From assembly GCA_950295325.1 (NCBI GenBank), contig OX485809.1:4836001-4900000 (forward strand): DNA of 64,000 nucleotides. Reading direction: 5' to 3'. The notes beneath the pieces are model-generated. The model made no database searches, had not been told where the DNA came from, and worked only from the letters and a program-made list of their open reading frames with translations. This document shows positions 35,601 through 47,507 of the stretch, one piece after another. Position 1 is the first letter of the stretch, and the number at the start of each line of letters is the position of its first letter. This DNA comes from Polytrichum commune (Eukaryota; Streptophyta; Polytrichopsida; Polytrichales; Polytrichaceae). Position numbers and translations under genes: made by a program.

Positions 35601-36738
35601 ACCTTGGATCAAAGCTCTTCATGATTGGGATCTTCATGGGGAGTATGCGGGAGGCAAAATCACGAAGGTGTAAAGTCATGTATAAGTTTCACTTCAAGAA
35701 TTTGGAACATATTGTCCTTCGCATCATAAGTCATAAATCACATTATCATGTTCTTCATTTGGTTGGAATTGAAAGTGTACTCATGTAATTTTGATTTTAT
35801 TATGACACCGCTACATATATTGAAATGTTCAAAGTCTCTAAGGCATTGTTTGAGTGTTGCCCCTAAATGCCATAAGGTTGATTTACATTAAAGATGGACC
35901 ACAATGAAGAAACTCCATATATATGACTTGTCTAGCCCCAACACGTAGATCGAACCGTTCACATGGTTGTGTGTGTGCGGGTGGGTGGGGGGGGGGGGAT
36001 CCACTCCATGTGCATTAAGAAATTGCATGAGGAAAACAAATTCTACTCTTGTATTATATGTAGTAATTAATTGACATGATTTGAAATTTTTACTAGAGCT
36101 ACCAAAACATTGACATCATATTCTATGTGTATATTTTGAATAGTTAGAATAATAATAAATGGTATTTCTTTGAGTTGAATAGTGATCATTCATCAAGTTC
36201 ATTCCAAAAATAGAGTTGAAAGTCTTTGAAATGCAAACTAGTTTCAGGTTTTATTGCTACCTGCAACATGGAACTTGGACGTCAAAAATTGTGAATTGGT
36301 ATATAGTGTGCACATATTTATTTAGCTCAAATGTTTGTACTATGGAAATAATCTCAATAGTGTGGCCCACGATATTTACCACAGTGTTGTTGAAGTGAAT
36401 CTAAGTGAAAAAATACAATGTATCAGTGGAATCCAAATGTACATGTGTTTGTGAGTTCGAATAATGAAAAAAAGGAGGAGGTACTTCTTAAACCCTACAT
36501 TGTAGTTGCCTTTGTGATTGAATGCTCATTACAAGGATCATAGGTCATTGCCACTTCAAGGTGCTTTTTGGGTATTCATATATGTTACACATATAGAATT
36601 GATATCTACATTCTACCTCGTAGTGGCAAAGAACCAATGGAAACAACCCGTGATCCTTGTAATGAATTCTATGTTGGTTTTTTATTATTTCATTATTAAA
36701 AAAATCAACACTTGGTTCATTTTTAAATAAAAATTCTA
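32691..36738. other. Gene-free stretch with G/C tracts
   Basis: Holds a C11 tract (33832-33842), a GT run leading into G12 (35987-35998), and a repeat segment at 34780-34980 shared with 31750-31990. Short open frames on both strands show no recognisable domain. No gene is supported over about 4 kb. Confidence 0.3.
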
Positions 36739-36956
36739 CCAATGTCCGGGGAGAATTTTGGACATAATTGGTCGGGATCCTAGTGTCTCCAAGTCCAATT
36801 GGTTACATGTTGACATGATTCGGTTTTCCTTTACTAAATAGGGTATATTCTATACATTCCTCTAAAATGATTAGTTATTTTCAGTCTTGACCTTCAACTG
36901 GCTATTTCACAAACTCAACCAATTCATTTGTTAGTAGTGGCCAATTCTCCATGTTC
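36739..36956 (+). mobile_element. MITE, CCGGTT family, broken by a younger insertion
   Basis: Starts CCAATGTCCGGGGAGAATTT and carries CATAATTGGTCGGGATCCTAG, TTGGTTACATGTTGACAT and CTATTTCACAAACTC in family order. Its right end is interrupted at 36965 by the G-rich-ended element, which duplicated ATTGTATT on insertion. This gives a relative age: the CCGGTT copy is older. Confidence 0.65.
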
Positions 36957-36964
36957 ATTGTATT

Positions 36965-37309
36965 CTCGGGGGGGGGGGGGGGGGGCAGTGTGTTAAAAAG
37001 TTAAGGATATAGGTGCGAACAACCACTATTTTATAGGGGGGTATTGCTTTCAATTTTTTTTTTCACATGCTATCATTATGTAAATTTCTACTTTGGGTTA
37101 ATAGAAAAATGGCTTGCATTACTTATAATTCCAAATTACCTATTATTCCATACCCTATAGTACTTTAAAGATGTCCAGTGTCATTTTTGATACCCTATAT
37201 TACTTTTAAGTCCATTTATAATTTTTTGCCCCCATGTTTTTAAAATACCCTATCATTTGTTCACACGTATATTGCTACTCCAACCAATGACTACCCCCCC
37301 TCCCCGAAT
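36965..37309 (+). mobile_element. G-tract-ended MITE, copy A (345 bp)
   Basis: Begins CTCGGGG with an 18-base G tract and ends with a C-rich run and CCCCGAAT. The subterminal parts are weakly inverted (AGG-ATATAGGTGCGAAC against the complement of GTTCACACGTATATTGC). An exact 8-bp duplication, ATTGTATT, flanks it (36957-36964 and 37310-37317), as in hAT-type elements. Highly similar, inverted copy B is at 41998-42346. No coding capacity. Confidence 0.85.
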
Positions 37310-37788
37310 ATTGTATTCTACTTTTCAAAACAGCCTAGAAATAAACAACGTATGAAAAGTTTAATTTGTGACAAGTATGAAGGATGGATAGCATTACTCA
37401 ACGATGTGGACCGTCAAAATATAATAGTCACATTTTGGTAGTTCAACCATAATTTGAGTCTCCTTATGCAACTTTTCGAGCATCCCACTGTTATATTATG
37501 AGGGTCCACAGAATGTGAGATGCATGCTACGTAATGAAATCCACCCTATTATACCTTTGACAAAATCAGATACATGCGGCCACTTGGCAACCTTCATCCA
37601 CATGGATGGGATTTTGTTTTATAACACCTACCAATGAGATTAGATGAATGATTTTGTTTGCTCCACCCATAGGCAATGTTTGTTCATTTGACAAAATTTT
37701 GCCAAATACTTACCTCAAAATATGAGGAGTGGGATAAACCGCTTCCCTATGCATAAACCTGGGCATATCACTAACATTCATATGAAAT

Positions 37789-38150
37789 TGCACTTAATAG
37801 TCCTATTAGTGTAAGTTGAAAATTAGAATGGAGATATTTAGCATGGGCCACAAAAATTTTGTAGTCAAGGTGGAATTAACATGGGTTTTGAATTCCGGGT
37901 CTTTCCCCAAGTCTTCATGAAGACTTCCGACAAACACATTGAATGTTACTTACAAGACAAAAGTAGCACAAAAATAATCACCCACATTAATTTTCTAGAG
38001 AAACAATTATTGTTGCCCCAGCTAATTTTCTACCAGAAATTTAGTGTGGGTTCAGAATTAATGTGGCCCACATTAATTCTCATTATGAACAGCAGCGTGG
38101 GCTCTAGAATTTTATTATGGCCCATAGTAAAAGGATTATTTAGTGTACAC
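37789..38150 (-). mobile_element. MITE, CTAAATAGTCCTAT family, second copy
   Basis: Inverted relative of 19761-20114, starting TGCACTTAATAGTCCTATTA and ending AAAGGATTATTTAGTGTACA. The internal order of GGGCCACA, CAAGGTGGAATTA, TAGCACAAAAATAATCACCC and CACATTAATTCTCAT mirrors the first copy. Similarity is moderate, so the copies are old. Confidence 0.7.
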
Positions 38151-39074
38151 CTTTCACATTTATTATTGTGGGTTTGAAAGTTATCAGAGGTAAAAACATG
38201 TTGTGGTGCAATACACTCTATGTGTGGGTTGAAAATAAAGGTGGCTTATAACTAAATCTACATCTATAAAGTAATCAAGATTCTAATACTAAAGGATAAA
38301 AATATTGATACTATATTCAATCTAGAATGATTCATGTTTGTGTTAAAAAATATATATTCTATATTTCTAGTTTTGATATGTATATGTTAATGCAGCCTAG
38401 AACTTGGCATGAATCACGAAATTTACATTGACCAAAAATATAGTTACATGTCAAAAATTATAGTAGGCCACACTTACAGGTGTGAAAGGTGTACCACATG
38501 CAAGACCAATGAGATGGGCCAGGGCTAGACACCCACGTCTTTGAGTTGGGCCCCTACTGCTTATCTACCAAGGTAAAGGAGACATGGTAAAAACCTGACC
38601 CCATAGACTTTTGGTTAATTCTTCTGAAGCGGATCTCTCTACACTAATTCCAGGTGTACGATGCCGATTCCGTAAGCGAAATTGTGCTTAAAATTTTGTA
38701 AATCTTGAACCATAATATCATTGGGTACATTTTCACCTCGGGCAATGGTGGCAGGGCCCACCTAGAAGAGGTGGGCCACGTCAAAACCCCGGGCCAATGA
38801 GATGAAGGCTAAATCCAAAGCAACAAGGAACTAGGGTCGTAAATGGCCTTCTGCCATGCACTCCCGGGGTTTCCAATAAGACACCGCCCCAAAACAAGAG
38901 AGAAAATCTAAAGCTCTCCATTCAAGTGTTTAAGGCTATGAGAGCCGGGCAGCCTGGAGGCTTTATGACCCAACGATTTGTAACAAGGCATAAAGAAAAA
39001 TAAACTCTGTCGAGGGCCACGTCCGGACTGTCATAATGTGGGGGGAAAAGGCCGAGGTAACTCAATTTTTAAGG
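38151..39074. other. Gene-free stretch, locally GC-richer
   Basis: From about 38460 to 39040 the composition is richer in G+C and CpG than around it (blocks such as GGGCCCACC and GAGGTGGGCCACG). No open frame with recognisable motifs is present. It could be a young insertion or an old regulatory or LTR sequence. Confidence 0.3.
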
Positions 39075-39980
39075 TGTAATTTTTCACTTTTATTCAAAGC
39101 ACGCGGGTCACGGGCAGCTACAAAAATGTTTTTAAAATGTTTAAAAATAATTTCTAACAACCTAAGATTGTCACTTGTATCAGTGGCCATAATCGGTCAA
39201 AATCCTAGTGTATCCAAGTCCAACCGGTTGCATGGTGTCATCTTTCAGCGTTTCTTTTGTTAATTTGAGGTATAATCTCTAGATTCTTGTAGAATGAATG
39301 ATAATTTTCCTAAAGACTTGAACTTCAACCGGTTCATGTGCAATTAGCGGAGGAGGGAGGGAGGTGGGGGGGTAAGGTGTCATGGTGTCTATGTAAGCTC
39401 ATCCATTGTGGAGAAAAAGGGTTCAAATAAAAAGAATCCCTGTATGGGTTTGGGGTCGATTCATTCAAGTTGCACCTCACTAGATTAATTCAAGGTATAA
39501 TCTATCATTTTTAGAATCATATTATCTTAAATAGTCATCTTCATGGTTATTACGTAGTTCATTGCATTTTCACCTCCCTATTGACTGAGTTTTTTTTTTA
39601 AAAAGAAAATAAATTTAAAGCACATGGGTCACATGTAGCTACAAAAAGTTAATACTCAAGGAAAACCTCAAGAGAACATCTAAAATTATCCCTTAATTTT
39701 ACGAGTATAGATGGGGGGTTTTGATGGGTAGGGAGTTGGGCTTGGGGTTCGTGGTGTATGTGTAACCTCATCCATCCTGAATGAAAGGGCTCAAATACAA
39801 ACAAGTGCCATACATGTTTGGAGCTGGTTAATTCCAGTTGCATCTCACTAAACTAGTTTGGGATATTTGATGTCATTTTCATAGTCACATTTTGATAGTC
39901 ATGTTCAGGATATCAAGTGTTGCGTTGTGTTTTCACACTCCTTTTGGATGAGTTTACATACTAGACATCACAAATCCTTG
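39075..39980 (+). repeat. ~520-bp tandem duplication, two diverged units
   Basis: AAAGCAC(G/A)(C/T)GGGTCAC and AGCTACAAAAA recur at about 39098 and 39618; CTCATCCAT and TTGCA(C/T)CTCACTA recur at about 39399/39768 and 39460/39838. A CCGGTT-family MITE (39187-39365) sits only in the first unit. Part of the unit also matches 18750-18970 (CTCATCCATTGTGGA, GCATTGTGTTTTCA). Confidence 0.6.
39187..39365 (+). mobile_element. MITE, CCGGTT family, diverged copy
   Basis: Family order is kept: CATAATCGGTCAAAATCCTAG, then CCAACCGGTTGCATGGTG, TAATTTGAGGTATA, AATGATAATTTTCC and AACCGGTTCATGTGCAATTAG. The termini are degraded. A short inverted fragment of the same family is at 40891-40968. Confidence 0.6.
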
Positions 39981-41997
39981 GCCTAGAGATGTTTGATGTC
40001 TACAAAGACTCAACCATTGGAAAGATGAAAACGCAATGGACTATTTTGTAGCCTACAAACGATTATGTGTAGATAATTTGACTCTGGAAATGGCATCAGA
40101 GGCCCTGAGTTTATCTCATGAAAATGGCACACAAGTCTTATTTGGATATTAATCTCAAATAAACTTTTATTTAAACTCTTATGAGTGGTGTGTGGTTAGG
40201 GTAGATCTATGAAGAAACTCCAACAAAACTCCAACATGTTCACAAGAGAATAGACTATGTACTAAAGTAAATTATCAACCATTGTGGACTCAATAGTCAA
40301 TAGAGTCGGAAGGACCTGAATATTCATTCAAAAAATCGACATACACGCATTTCCAATAATCTTAACTATTGAATAAAGGGAAGCATGATTTCAATCCGAT
40401 TTTGACAAATGCTTCATCATAGATTTGCAAATACCTCACAAGTTTCTTTGCAAATTTCAAGTTGGAGAACATGCTCAAAAATGAGCCACTTTACTTCCAC
40501 ATACCTTAGAGCCCCTTCCTCCACGATGGATGTGCCTCTCCATTCTGCAAGATTTGTGTTAAGATGTTATGAAATTACAAATCAACTACAGTGTTTGTGG
40601 TATTCATGTCACATGAGTACTACTATCAATTACCTTCTAATGAGGCCTATGCTAGATTAGCTCAGTGATGCGTACCATGTAACAGAGAATTTCTTTTCTT
40701 TTCTTCAAACCTACTATCTTCAGCCATAGTAATTGCCCTTTCTTGCTTTTCTGAACCTTTGACTAAAATACCAAGCACTAATGACCAACAACTTGACTAG
40801 TAGTGTCACCTCATGACACTTGATGTTAGTATGTTTAGTAATATATTGACATTAGTATGCCCAATAATATTATGAGGTCTATGCAATTAAGTTGTCAACA
40901 TGTAACCATTGGGACTTGGAAAGACTAGGATCTCGACCGATTATGCCCATAATTCTCCCGGGACATTGAATATGTGTGACACTAAATACAATGAACGGTG
41001 TTTCGACTCACAAAAAGTGAAAAGCCGAGGTAAAGTTAAAAATTAATTTTGGGAAAAAAAAATTCAATGAGCACGCAGATCACGGATGGCCATAAATAGT
41101 ATGTTATTCATGGGGCATTGAAAACCATGTGAATCCTTTTACTTCTCGCATAAATGCCACTTGAAATGCCAGCTTTGTAAGTCATGCCCATGAGACTCAA
41201 CCCCAAATTGGCCCCGACCACGATAATTACAAGTTAGCGGTTCGTTCCGTCCAAAAAATTTCATCCATTACACATACTCTTTCATCCCCCATTTATTGCG
41301 AAAGACTCCAAACATGGTGGGTGGCAATCATGGCGAGTTATGGCATTCTCTCAATTTCTTTGAAGACACTCATGAGATGCTTCGATACGAAGCTCGACAC
41401 TCCCTTCTATGAGTGCGACTCGGAGGCCGGGAAGATCCCAACACCATGTGGATGGAGGGATGGATGAAAGGAGGGATGGATGTGGATGAAATATCACCAT
41501 TCATCCACATGGTTGGGCCCCTTACAAAGTTCATCCAATCAATAGTTCGTCAACATGGGCCATGTCCGTGTTCTCCTTATAACGATGAATCATTTGCAAA
41601 CGCTCATTCCAATGCCTCATAAATATCAATCATGTCATAAAAGGACTTGCCACCGACACCACATGATGCTTCCACCCCGTTGACATTATAACCAATAATG
41701 TGGAGGCATATTTCCAAGCCGTCCCCGTGTCCATTGGGGTGTGTGTGACTCCTCTATTGTATGCCTTAGTGGCATTATATCTCTTGTTATTGTTCACCTC
41801 TAGGGTATGTGGGTGTTATTTGGTCCAACTTCTATTAATTAGTGTCACACAACAAATCTAGCATGAAGCAATATAAAAAAAACGGATTGAAATTCGAGCT
41901 GAGCCTGGTTTAGTTATGGTTATCAGAAGTGCATGTTTGTTGATTCCTAAATTGGATACCTAGTTCCTCCCAGTTGTGCTTATTATTAAGTGTGGAC
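39981..41997. repeat. Repeat-rich stretch with fragments of the 20490 family
   Basis: Direct copy at about 40290-40520 and inverted copy at about 41805-41980 of the 20490-20710 repeat, and an inverted CCGGTT-family fragment at 40891-40968. Between them no coding frame is convincing; a 69-aa frame at 41413 shows no domain. Confidence 0.5.
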
Positions 41998-42346
41998 CTC
42001 GGGGGGGGGGGGGTAGTCATTGGTTGGAGTAGCAATATACGTGCGAACAAATGAAAGGGTATTTTAAAAACATAGGGGCAAAAAATTATAAATGGACTTA
42101 AGAGTAATATAGGGTATCAAAAATGGCACTGGACATCTTTAAAGTACTATAGGGTATGGAATAATAGGTAATTTGGAATTACAAGTAATGCAAGCCATTT
42201 TTCTATTAACCCAAAGTAGAAATTTGCATAATGATAGCATGTGAAATAAAGAAGAGAATTGAAAGTAATACCCCCCTATAAAATAGTGGTTGTTCGCACC
42301 TATATCCTTAACTTTTTAACACACTGCCCCCCCCCCCCCCCCCGAG
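41998..42346 (-). mobile_element. G-tract-ended MITE, copy B (349 bp)
   Basis: Inverted relative of copy A (36965-37309), starting CTCGGGG (13 G) and ending in C17 and CCCCGAG. A perfect 8-bp duplication, GTGTGGAC, flanks it (41990-41997 and 42347-42354). The inner sequence is nearly identical to copy A, with a few substitutions and small indels, so both insertions look recent compared with the other repeats here. Confidence 0.9.
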
Positions 42347-42354
42347 GTGTGGAC

Positions 42355-43821
42355 TGGTTAATAATATCTAAAGACATAGTGCAATCTCATTGAAACTTGT
42401 GTCTTTATGGTATTCGTTCTTTGATCCTCACCGAACTTCACACCAATCAAATATGAGTGTTCATTTAAGAAGAATGACCAATTTACACCCGCATAACTTA
42501 CTTACTATGAACCCCCCCCCCCCCCCACTCGATTGTGCTACGCCGTTTATGGTAAGTAGTGTCACATGCAGAATAGTGTTATGTACCCTATTTTGAGATG
42601 TATGCTAAGTTGCACTAATTATCAACAAACTTCAGCACTCGTGTCACTTGATGACACTTGGCGTTCAAGTGTGCTTCCTAATATCTTGGCATAAGTATGT
42701 TCAATATTGTTATAAGATGTATGCATGTGTTACACAATGGCTTACATGCTAACTAAAGCGTACACAAATGACACTTGGAATTTGTATGCTCAAGAATATC
42801 TTCCTACTACATGCTAAATTGTAAATACATGGAACTTGCCATGAGTAAGCTCAATAGTATACTCTCCTTGCCTATGAAAACACAATACTATCCTCTCAAG
42901 TATTCTAATATGCTATGCTAATTATCCTAATGTAAATAAAATTTTCACTTCAAAAATTTCTTATATTGACAAGTAATAACATGTCGACAATTAGCGGAAG
43001 TGACACTTTGAAACCTCTAGTAATCTAGTTCAAAACCTTCACAAATAGTGCATGTGATACTAAATATTATGAATAGTGTAGCGGTCTCCATAAACAATAC
43101 CCCAAGTATATAGAGAGAGAACGTAAAATTTTATAGAGATTCCAACATTATTGGAAGAATGACTACATGTAGACTAATAATAGAAACCCTACCTTCCCAC
43201 CTTCCCTCCCAACCTCCCTTTCCTTGTAATTGTCTCCTCTCCCTCTCCTTTGCTTCTTTGCATTTTTTGATGCCTTCATTGGAGTCAAGTACATATCCCA
43301 AGATTATCACTAATGTGGGCAACATCATTGTCGACACAAATCAACTCAAATTTTGAGTAATATATCACATGTCACTCATAAATTATTCGGATTCTCCACT
43401 AAAATCTATGTGTCACCTCAAAAACAACAACATTTTGGTACCAAAGTGTTAAACACGGTTATCACATATGGTTTTGTTTCAAGGAAAACAATAGCGGGGC
43501 ATCCATGATCTATGAAATAACCAAGGCGAAGAGACATGGAGTTGCTATCTAGCATGATATATATTATATTGTCAACCTTGAATATCCAATGCACCCTTGT
43601 GTTTTATTTAAGTGGTTGTTATTGTTCAAGGAACGCGCACATGACCATATTGGTCTTGACCCCAATTGGTTAGCTTCTATACCCCTTTGCTGGCTCTTGA
43701 CCTAATTGCTTGTTGCCACTCAATTTTTACATTTTCACCGGGTCCCAAACTATTGACCTAAAATAAAACAAAGCTTGTGCATAGTGTACTTTTGTGTAAA
43801 ACCTCATACGTCAAGAGACAA
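42355..43821. other. Gene-free stretch
   Basis: Contains a C15 tract at 42512-42526 and a pyrimidine-rich stretch near 43190-43260. No coding frame with recognisable motifs. Confidence 0.3.
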
Positions 43822-44138
43822 CACTAGTAGAAAACTATGCCCCAAAAAAACCGCTGCCAAAATTGGTTGCAGTTCTTTTGACCAACCTCATTTGCAGTGG
43901 CTAAACGACTACATTTTTTTGATTGCAATTTAGTAATTTGAGGACGTGTAATATATCATTGGGAAGGTATTTTCAAGACCTTTCTAATGATATATCACAC
44001 GCCCTCAAATTCCTAAAAATACAGTCGCTAAACCAAAAAGACAAATATGCAATCTTTTAGCGATTGTAGATTAAGATGGTCAAAAGAAACGCAACCAATT
44101 TTGGCTGCAGTTTTTTTGGACATAGTTTTCTACTAGTG
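43822..44138. mobile_element. CACTA-type foldback MITE (317 bp)
   Basis: Begins CACTAGTAGAAAACTATGCC and ends GGACATAGTTTTCTACTAGTG; 3-bp flanks are CAA and CAG. The CACTA(G)TAGAAAA terminus is typical of CMC/CACTA DNA transposons. The arms pair over nearly the whole element (inner blocks CCAAAATTGGTTGCAG, TTTGAGG-CGTGT-ATATATCATT), leaving a short loop, so a transcript would fold into a long hairpin. Non-coding. Confidence 0.85.
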
Positions 44139-45644
44139 CAGGGTGTTTGAAAATATCACTAAACACTTCATAAGTTGATGATGTTTGCGGTGGCCTCACC
44201 TAAGTGCAATGAGAGGAGTTTCACCTAAAAATATCTTCTTAGGTCGTCTCGTGACACTCAACAAGGTTGATTGTTTTTACTATGACCTACACAATACTTC
44301 TTACAAGCCTCCAATAAGTATTAAGGTATTATTTACTTGGTGTATGAGATTGGAACTATATTTAACATGACCTACTACAAATAGGTCACGGGATTACAAT
44401 CAAATGCAACTCATATGATAAGAGATACGTTATGTGTATTTGTATCTAGATCAAAGTCCAAATCATTCCATGTTTCTACTTACACGTATGTTGCCTCCAA
44501 TTGGAAGAATGCAATTAATAAATGTGGGAGCCGATTGAAATGGGTCTTTTTAAAGGAGGACATTAAATACCCCCCCACGAACTTTTCGGGGTGTTAGATC
44601 CAGGCTGGGGCAGCCGCCCGTCCAGAAAATCTGGATTTTTTGGACACGACCGAAAACTTGTGCTTGCCCGCCCGATTTTGAAAAAACCACTACCCTTGCA
44701 TTCTTGAAGGCCACTTACTCACAAATCCCATATTGAGTGCACTTCACCTTCAAGGGCCAAAATCCAATATATATGTTCACTTCCATTGAGTAAATAAGCA
44801 ATTGATTGGGGTTTCATTATCAAAGTGAAACCGTCAATAAAACATGTAATTAACTTGGAAGTCAAAAATATTACAAAACCCTCACTAGCACTGAGGTTAT
44901 AATTTTTGTGACTCACAAATTGAAATTGTCTTTGTCATTCTAAAATGACACTTAAATTTAGTGTGCTGATTTAGTATGTGTATTTTATAATATTTTAGGT
45001 AATGCCGTCTACTTTCACAAGTATTCATACGCATTCAAATGAATCAAGTGTGATTAAATATAATTAATTCATTGGACGTCCCCCCTTTTTAAACCTTTTC
45101 CAACTGAAACATGATTTTCTTTTTTCTTTTTTCAATGTAGATTCCGTTGGAACCAATTTTTTCTTTTCTTTTTTTCTTTAAGATAAACGACCTACTATTG
45201 GAAAACTTAGACATAACATTGTTAAGTAGTGGGGACCTAACCCATTTGAATATGAATAGGATGTAAAATGGCATGCATGCTTGAGTTCTCAAGAGTTTGT
45301 TCATTATAAGCCTTACCTCGGTGAGGAATAACCCATTATTTATTCTTGGGTTTGAGGGCCGTTATTCCTTAGGAATGGATCCCACCCACATGGGCTTAAA
45401 CCTTAAGGGCAGGGGGTGGTATTTGCACAAGATACTTAACGATTATTCATCGCCTCCAGGAAATATGGAAATAATTATGATATTCATACTAAATACCTAG
45501 GACAAACTACAGAAAAGAGGAAGTGAAAATAAAATCATATGCAACAATGTCAATTAGTTACATGTTATGTGAATTTTAGTTGAAGTCATTTATATGAGCT
45601 CAAAACTCTTTATAATTCAATTAAAATACATACACATGCGCACA
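44139..45644. other. Gene-free AT-rich stretch
   Basis: Short frames on both strands have no recognisable domain. T/C-rich simple sequence occurs near 45115-45180. The right edge is the target site of the LINE at 45645. Confidence 0.3.
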
Positions 45645-47341
45645 TGCACATAAAATAGAATAAAATAAAAGCAACGTCTGGGTTTCGTTTACCCTGACGT
45701 GAATGGGAGCCCGTTCTACTCTACCGTGATCATGTTTGACCAAGCGTCACTGTAGGGGTACTTCCTCTCTTTCAGGAGGTGGGCTCCTTTAGTTTACCCA
45801 TCGGTTCAGTTCCTAGCCTCTAGGGGGGATCGACATGTGATTGTTTGTTGTCTAGTTTTCTTTTGTTTAATATCAGGTATGTTAGGTACTTAATGGCTAT
45901 TTGGTGTAGTTGCTTCATAAGTATTTTGATTTCTCTTTTGGGTATTTTAAGGTTTTCTAGCTCTTAAATTGGTTGTTCATGGATAGCCCCTCTAACTCCG
46001 GTTGTGATAGTGATGAGGGGTTGACTTGCCACCCAGCTATTTTGAGTGTTTGGATGAGTGGGTTGTACTTCTCGGTTTTTTCCCTTTTGTGCGGTATTTG
46101 GGAATCTGTCATGACAGTATGTGAATTCAATGAATTGTATGACGTTTGATTGGGTTGGCGTTAGGGGAGGGTGCTTTCGGAGGGAGCACGTAGCACGCAT
46201 AGTATGTCTGGCCTGAGTCTAGCTAGACATGTGCATGGTGTGGTATGACATGAACATTGGAGTAGCCATGTTGGGACTGTGTTGTCTTGTGGTCTGAGAT
46301 TTTGGTTACCTGCATTTATAAGGGTGTAAAATCTTCTATGATTGCTTGATTGTAATGTATGTACTATTTGATGAACTGCCTTATTGTGTCATGCTTTACG
46401 CAATCCCTTTAAGTGTGGGTTTGAACATGTGGAGAGTAGGTGTGGCCATGTATCTAGGGCATTATTAGGGCATAGTGTACAGTTCGGGTTTGGGTATATA
46501 TTGGGCCAAAATATATGTTTACGGTGGTTACCCATGTATTGGGCGTATCAGAATTTTAGAGTTTGTGTAATATGGGCGTCTGTTATTCCATGGTTTTTCC
46601 AGAATTGGTTGGAAAGTTTAGGGTTGATTTGGCCGTTGGATGTCCATTTATCTATGTATGTGAATTTGGATTGGGCCCATTTTAATTCTTGGCTTTTGTG
46701 TTCTTTGTTAACGTATGTTTGTAGGTTCCGTATGGCACCTGTGTGTGTTCCAGTTGGGACCCCGTTGAGCCAATATGGAGTAGTATGGGCCGTATGTATT
46801 CTAGGGGTGTTGGTGGGTTTGTCTAGGAGAGCACCGTTGTTTGCTAGTTGGTCCGCGATTTCATTGCCTATTATTCCTATGTGTGCCCATACTTTTTGAA
46901 TTGTGATTTTGTGTGTGGATCATGTTATGTGGTTGATTATGGCGGAGATGAGTAGCTTATCTGGGTGGTTATGTTGGGATGATGGATGTCGTATATGGTT
47001 GTGTATTATATATATAATGTTAAGGTTGTCTGTAAATATGTGTGTATCTTGTGTGTGTTGATGTGTTTCTTGAACTACTATAAGGAGGGCGTTTAGTTCA
47101 GCTCTAAGGATATTTTGTAGGCCTGGTAGTCTCTTTGCGATTCAGAGGTTGTTGGCGGGGCAATATACGCTTGAGCCACCTTTGTTCCCGACGCCATTCT
47201 CATCTGGAGGGATAAATGATCGGTCAGCGTACATGCATTGTTGGGGTTTGAATTTAAGGGGGTGGGTGTTGGTATAGTTCTATTGGTAGTTGTTGTGTTG
47301 AGTGGGTGCTTTCCTGGTGTTCATATATTGGGGCTTTATGC
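45645..47341 (-). pseudogene. 5'-truncated LINE with RNase H and CCHC motif, decayed
   Basis: The minus strand encodes, from about 47237 downward, an RNase H domain: YADRSF (first Asp), GGSSVYCP, RAELNAL (Glu), IFTDNL (Asp) and VWAHIGIIGNEIADQLAN (His and last Asp). It is followed by a C-x2-C-x9-H-x4-C motif in CTLCPNNALDTWPHLLSTC (46425-46490) and a conserved-looking tail with QFIEFTYCHDRFP and PLITITTGVRGAIHE in a shifted frame (45964-46170). RNase H followed by CCHC is the 3' end of ORF2 in several non-LTR clades. Four in-frame stops between 46389 and 47237 are all TGA. The 3' end is a T/A-rich tail (TTTTATTTTATTCTATTTTA). CATGCGCACA flanks both sides (45635-45644, 47342-47351), a likely target duplication. 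The reverse transcriptase and endonuclease are missing, so it is 5'-truncated and dead. Confidence 0.85.
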
Positions 47342-47343
47342 CA

Positions 47344-47507
47344 TGCGCACACACATGACTCAGTGTTGTGTGTTCATTTTGTGAGCCGTAAGAATTGGGA
47401 TATGGGAAGCTTAGTTTGAATCTAAGTCATCCCATAGTTATATTCCCAAGGCCCACAAAACAAGCACACAACGTTGCGTAGTCTTATGTGCATGTGTGTG
47501 CGCACAC
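47344..47507. repeat. Imperfect foldback beside the LINE
   Basis: Two arms of about 70 bp are imperfectly inverted: GCGCACACACATG, GTTGTGTG, TTTTGTG-GCC and GGGATATGGG-type blocks on the left meet CCCATAGTTATATTCCC, GGCCCACAAAAC, CACACAAC and CATGTGTGTGCGC on the right. Its left arm contains part of the LINE target duplication, so the LINE probably inserted at the end of this foldback. Confidence 0.6.

Noticed and set aside
46384-46899. 171-aa plus-strand frame
   Set aside because: It is antisense to the LINE RNase H and CCHC region, which is clearly coding-derived on the minus strand.
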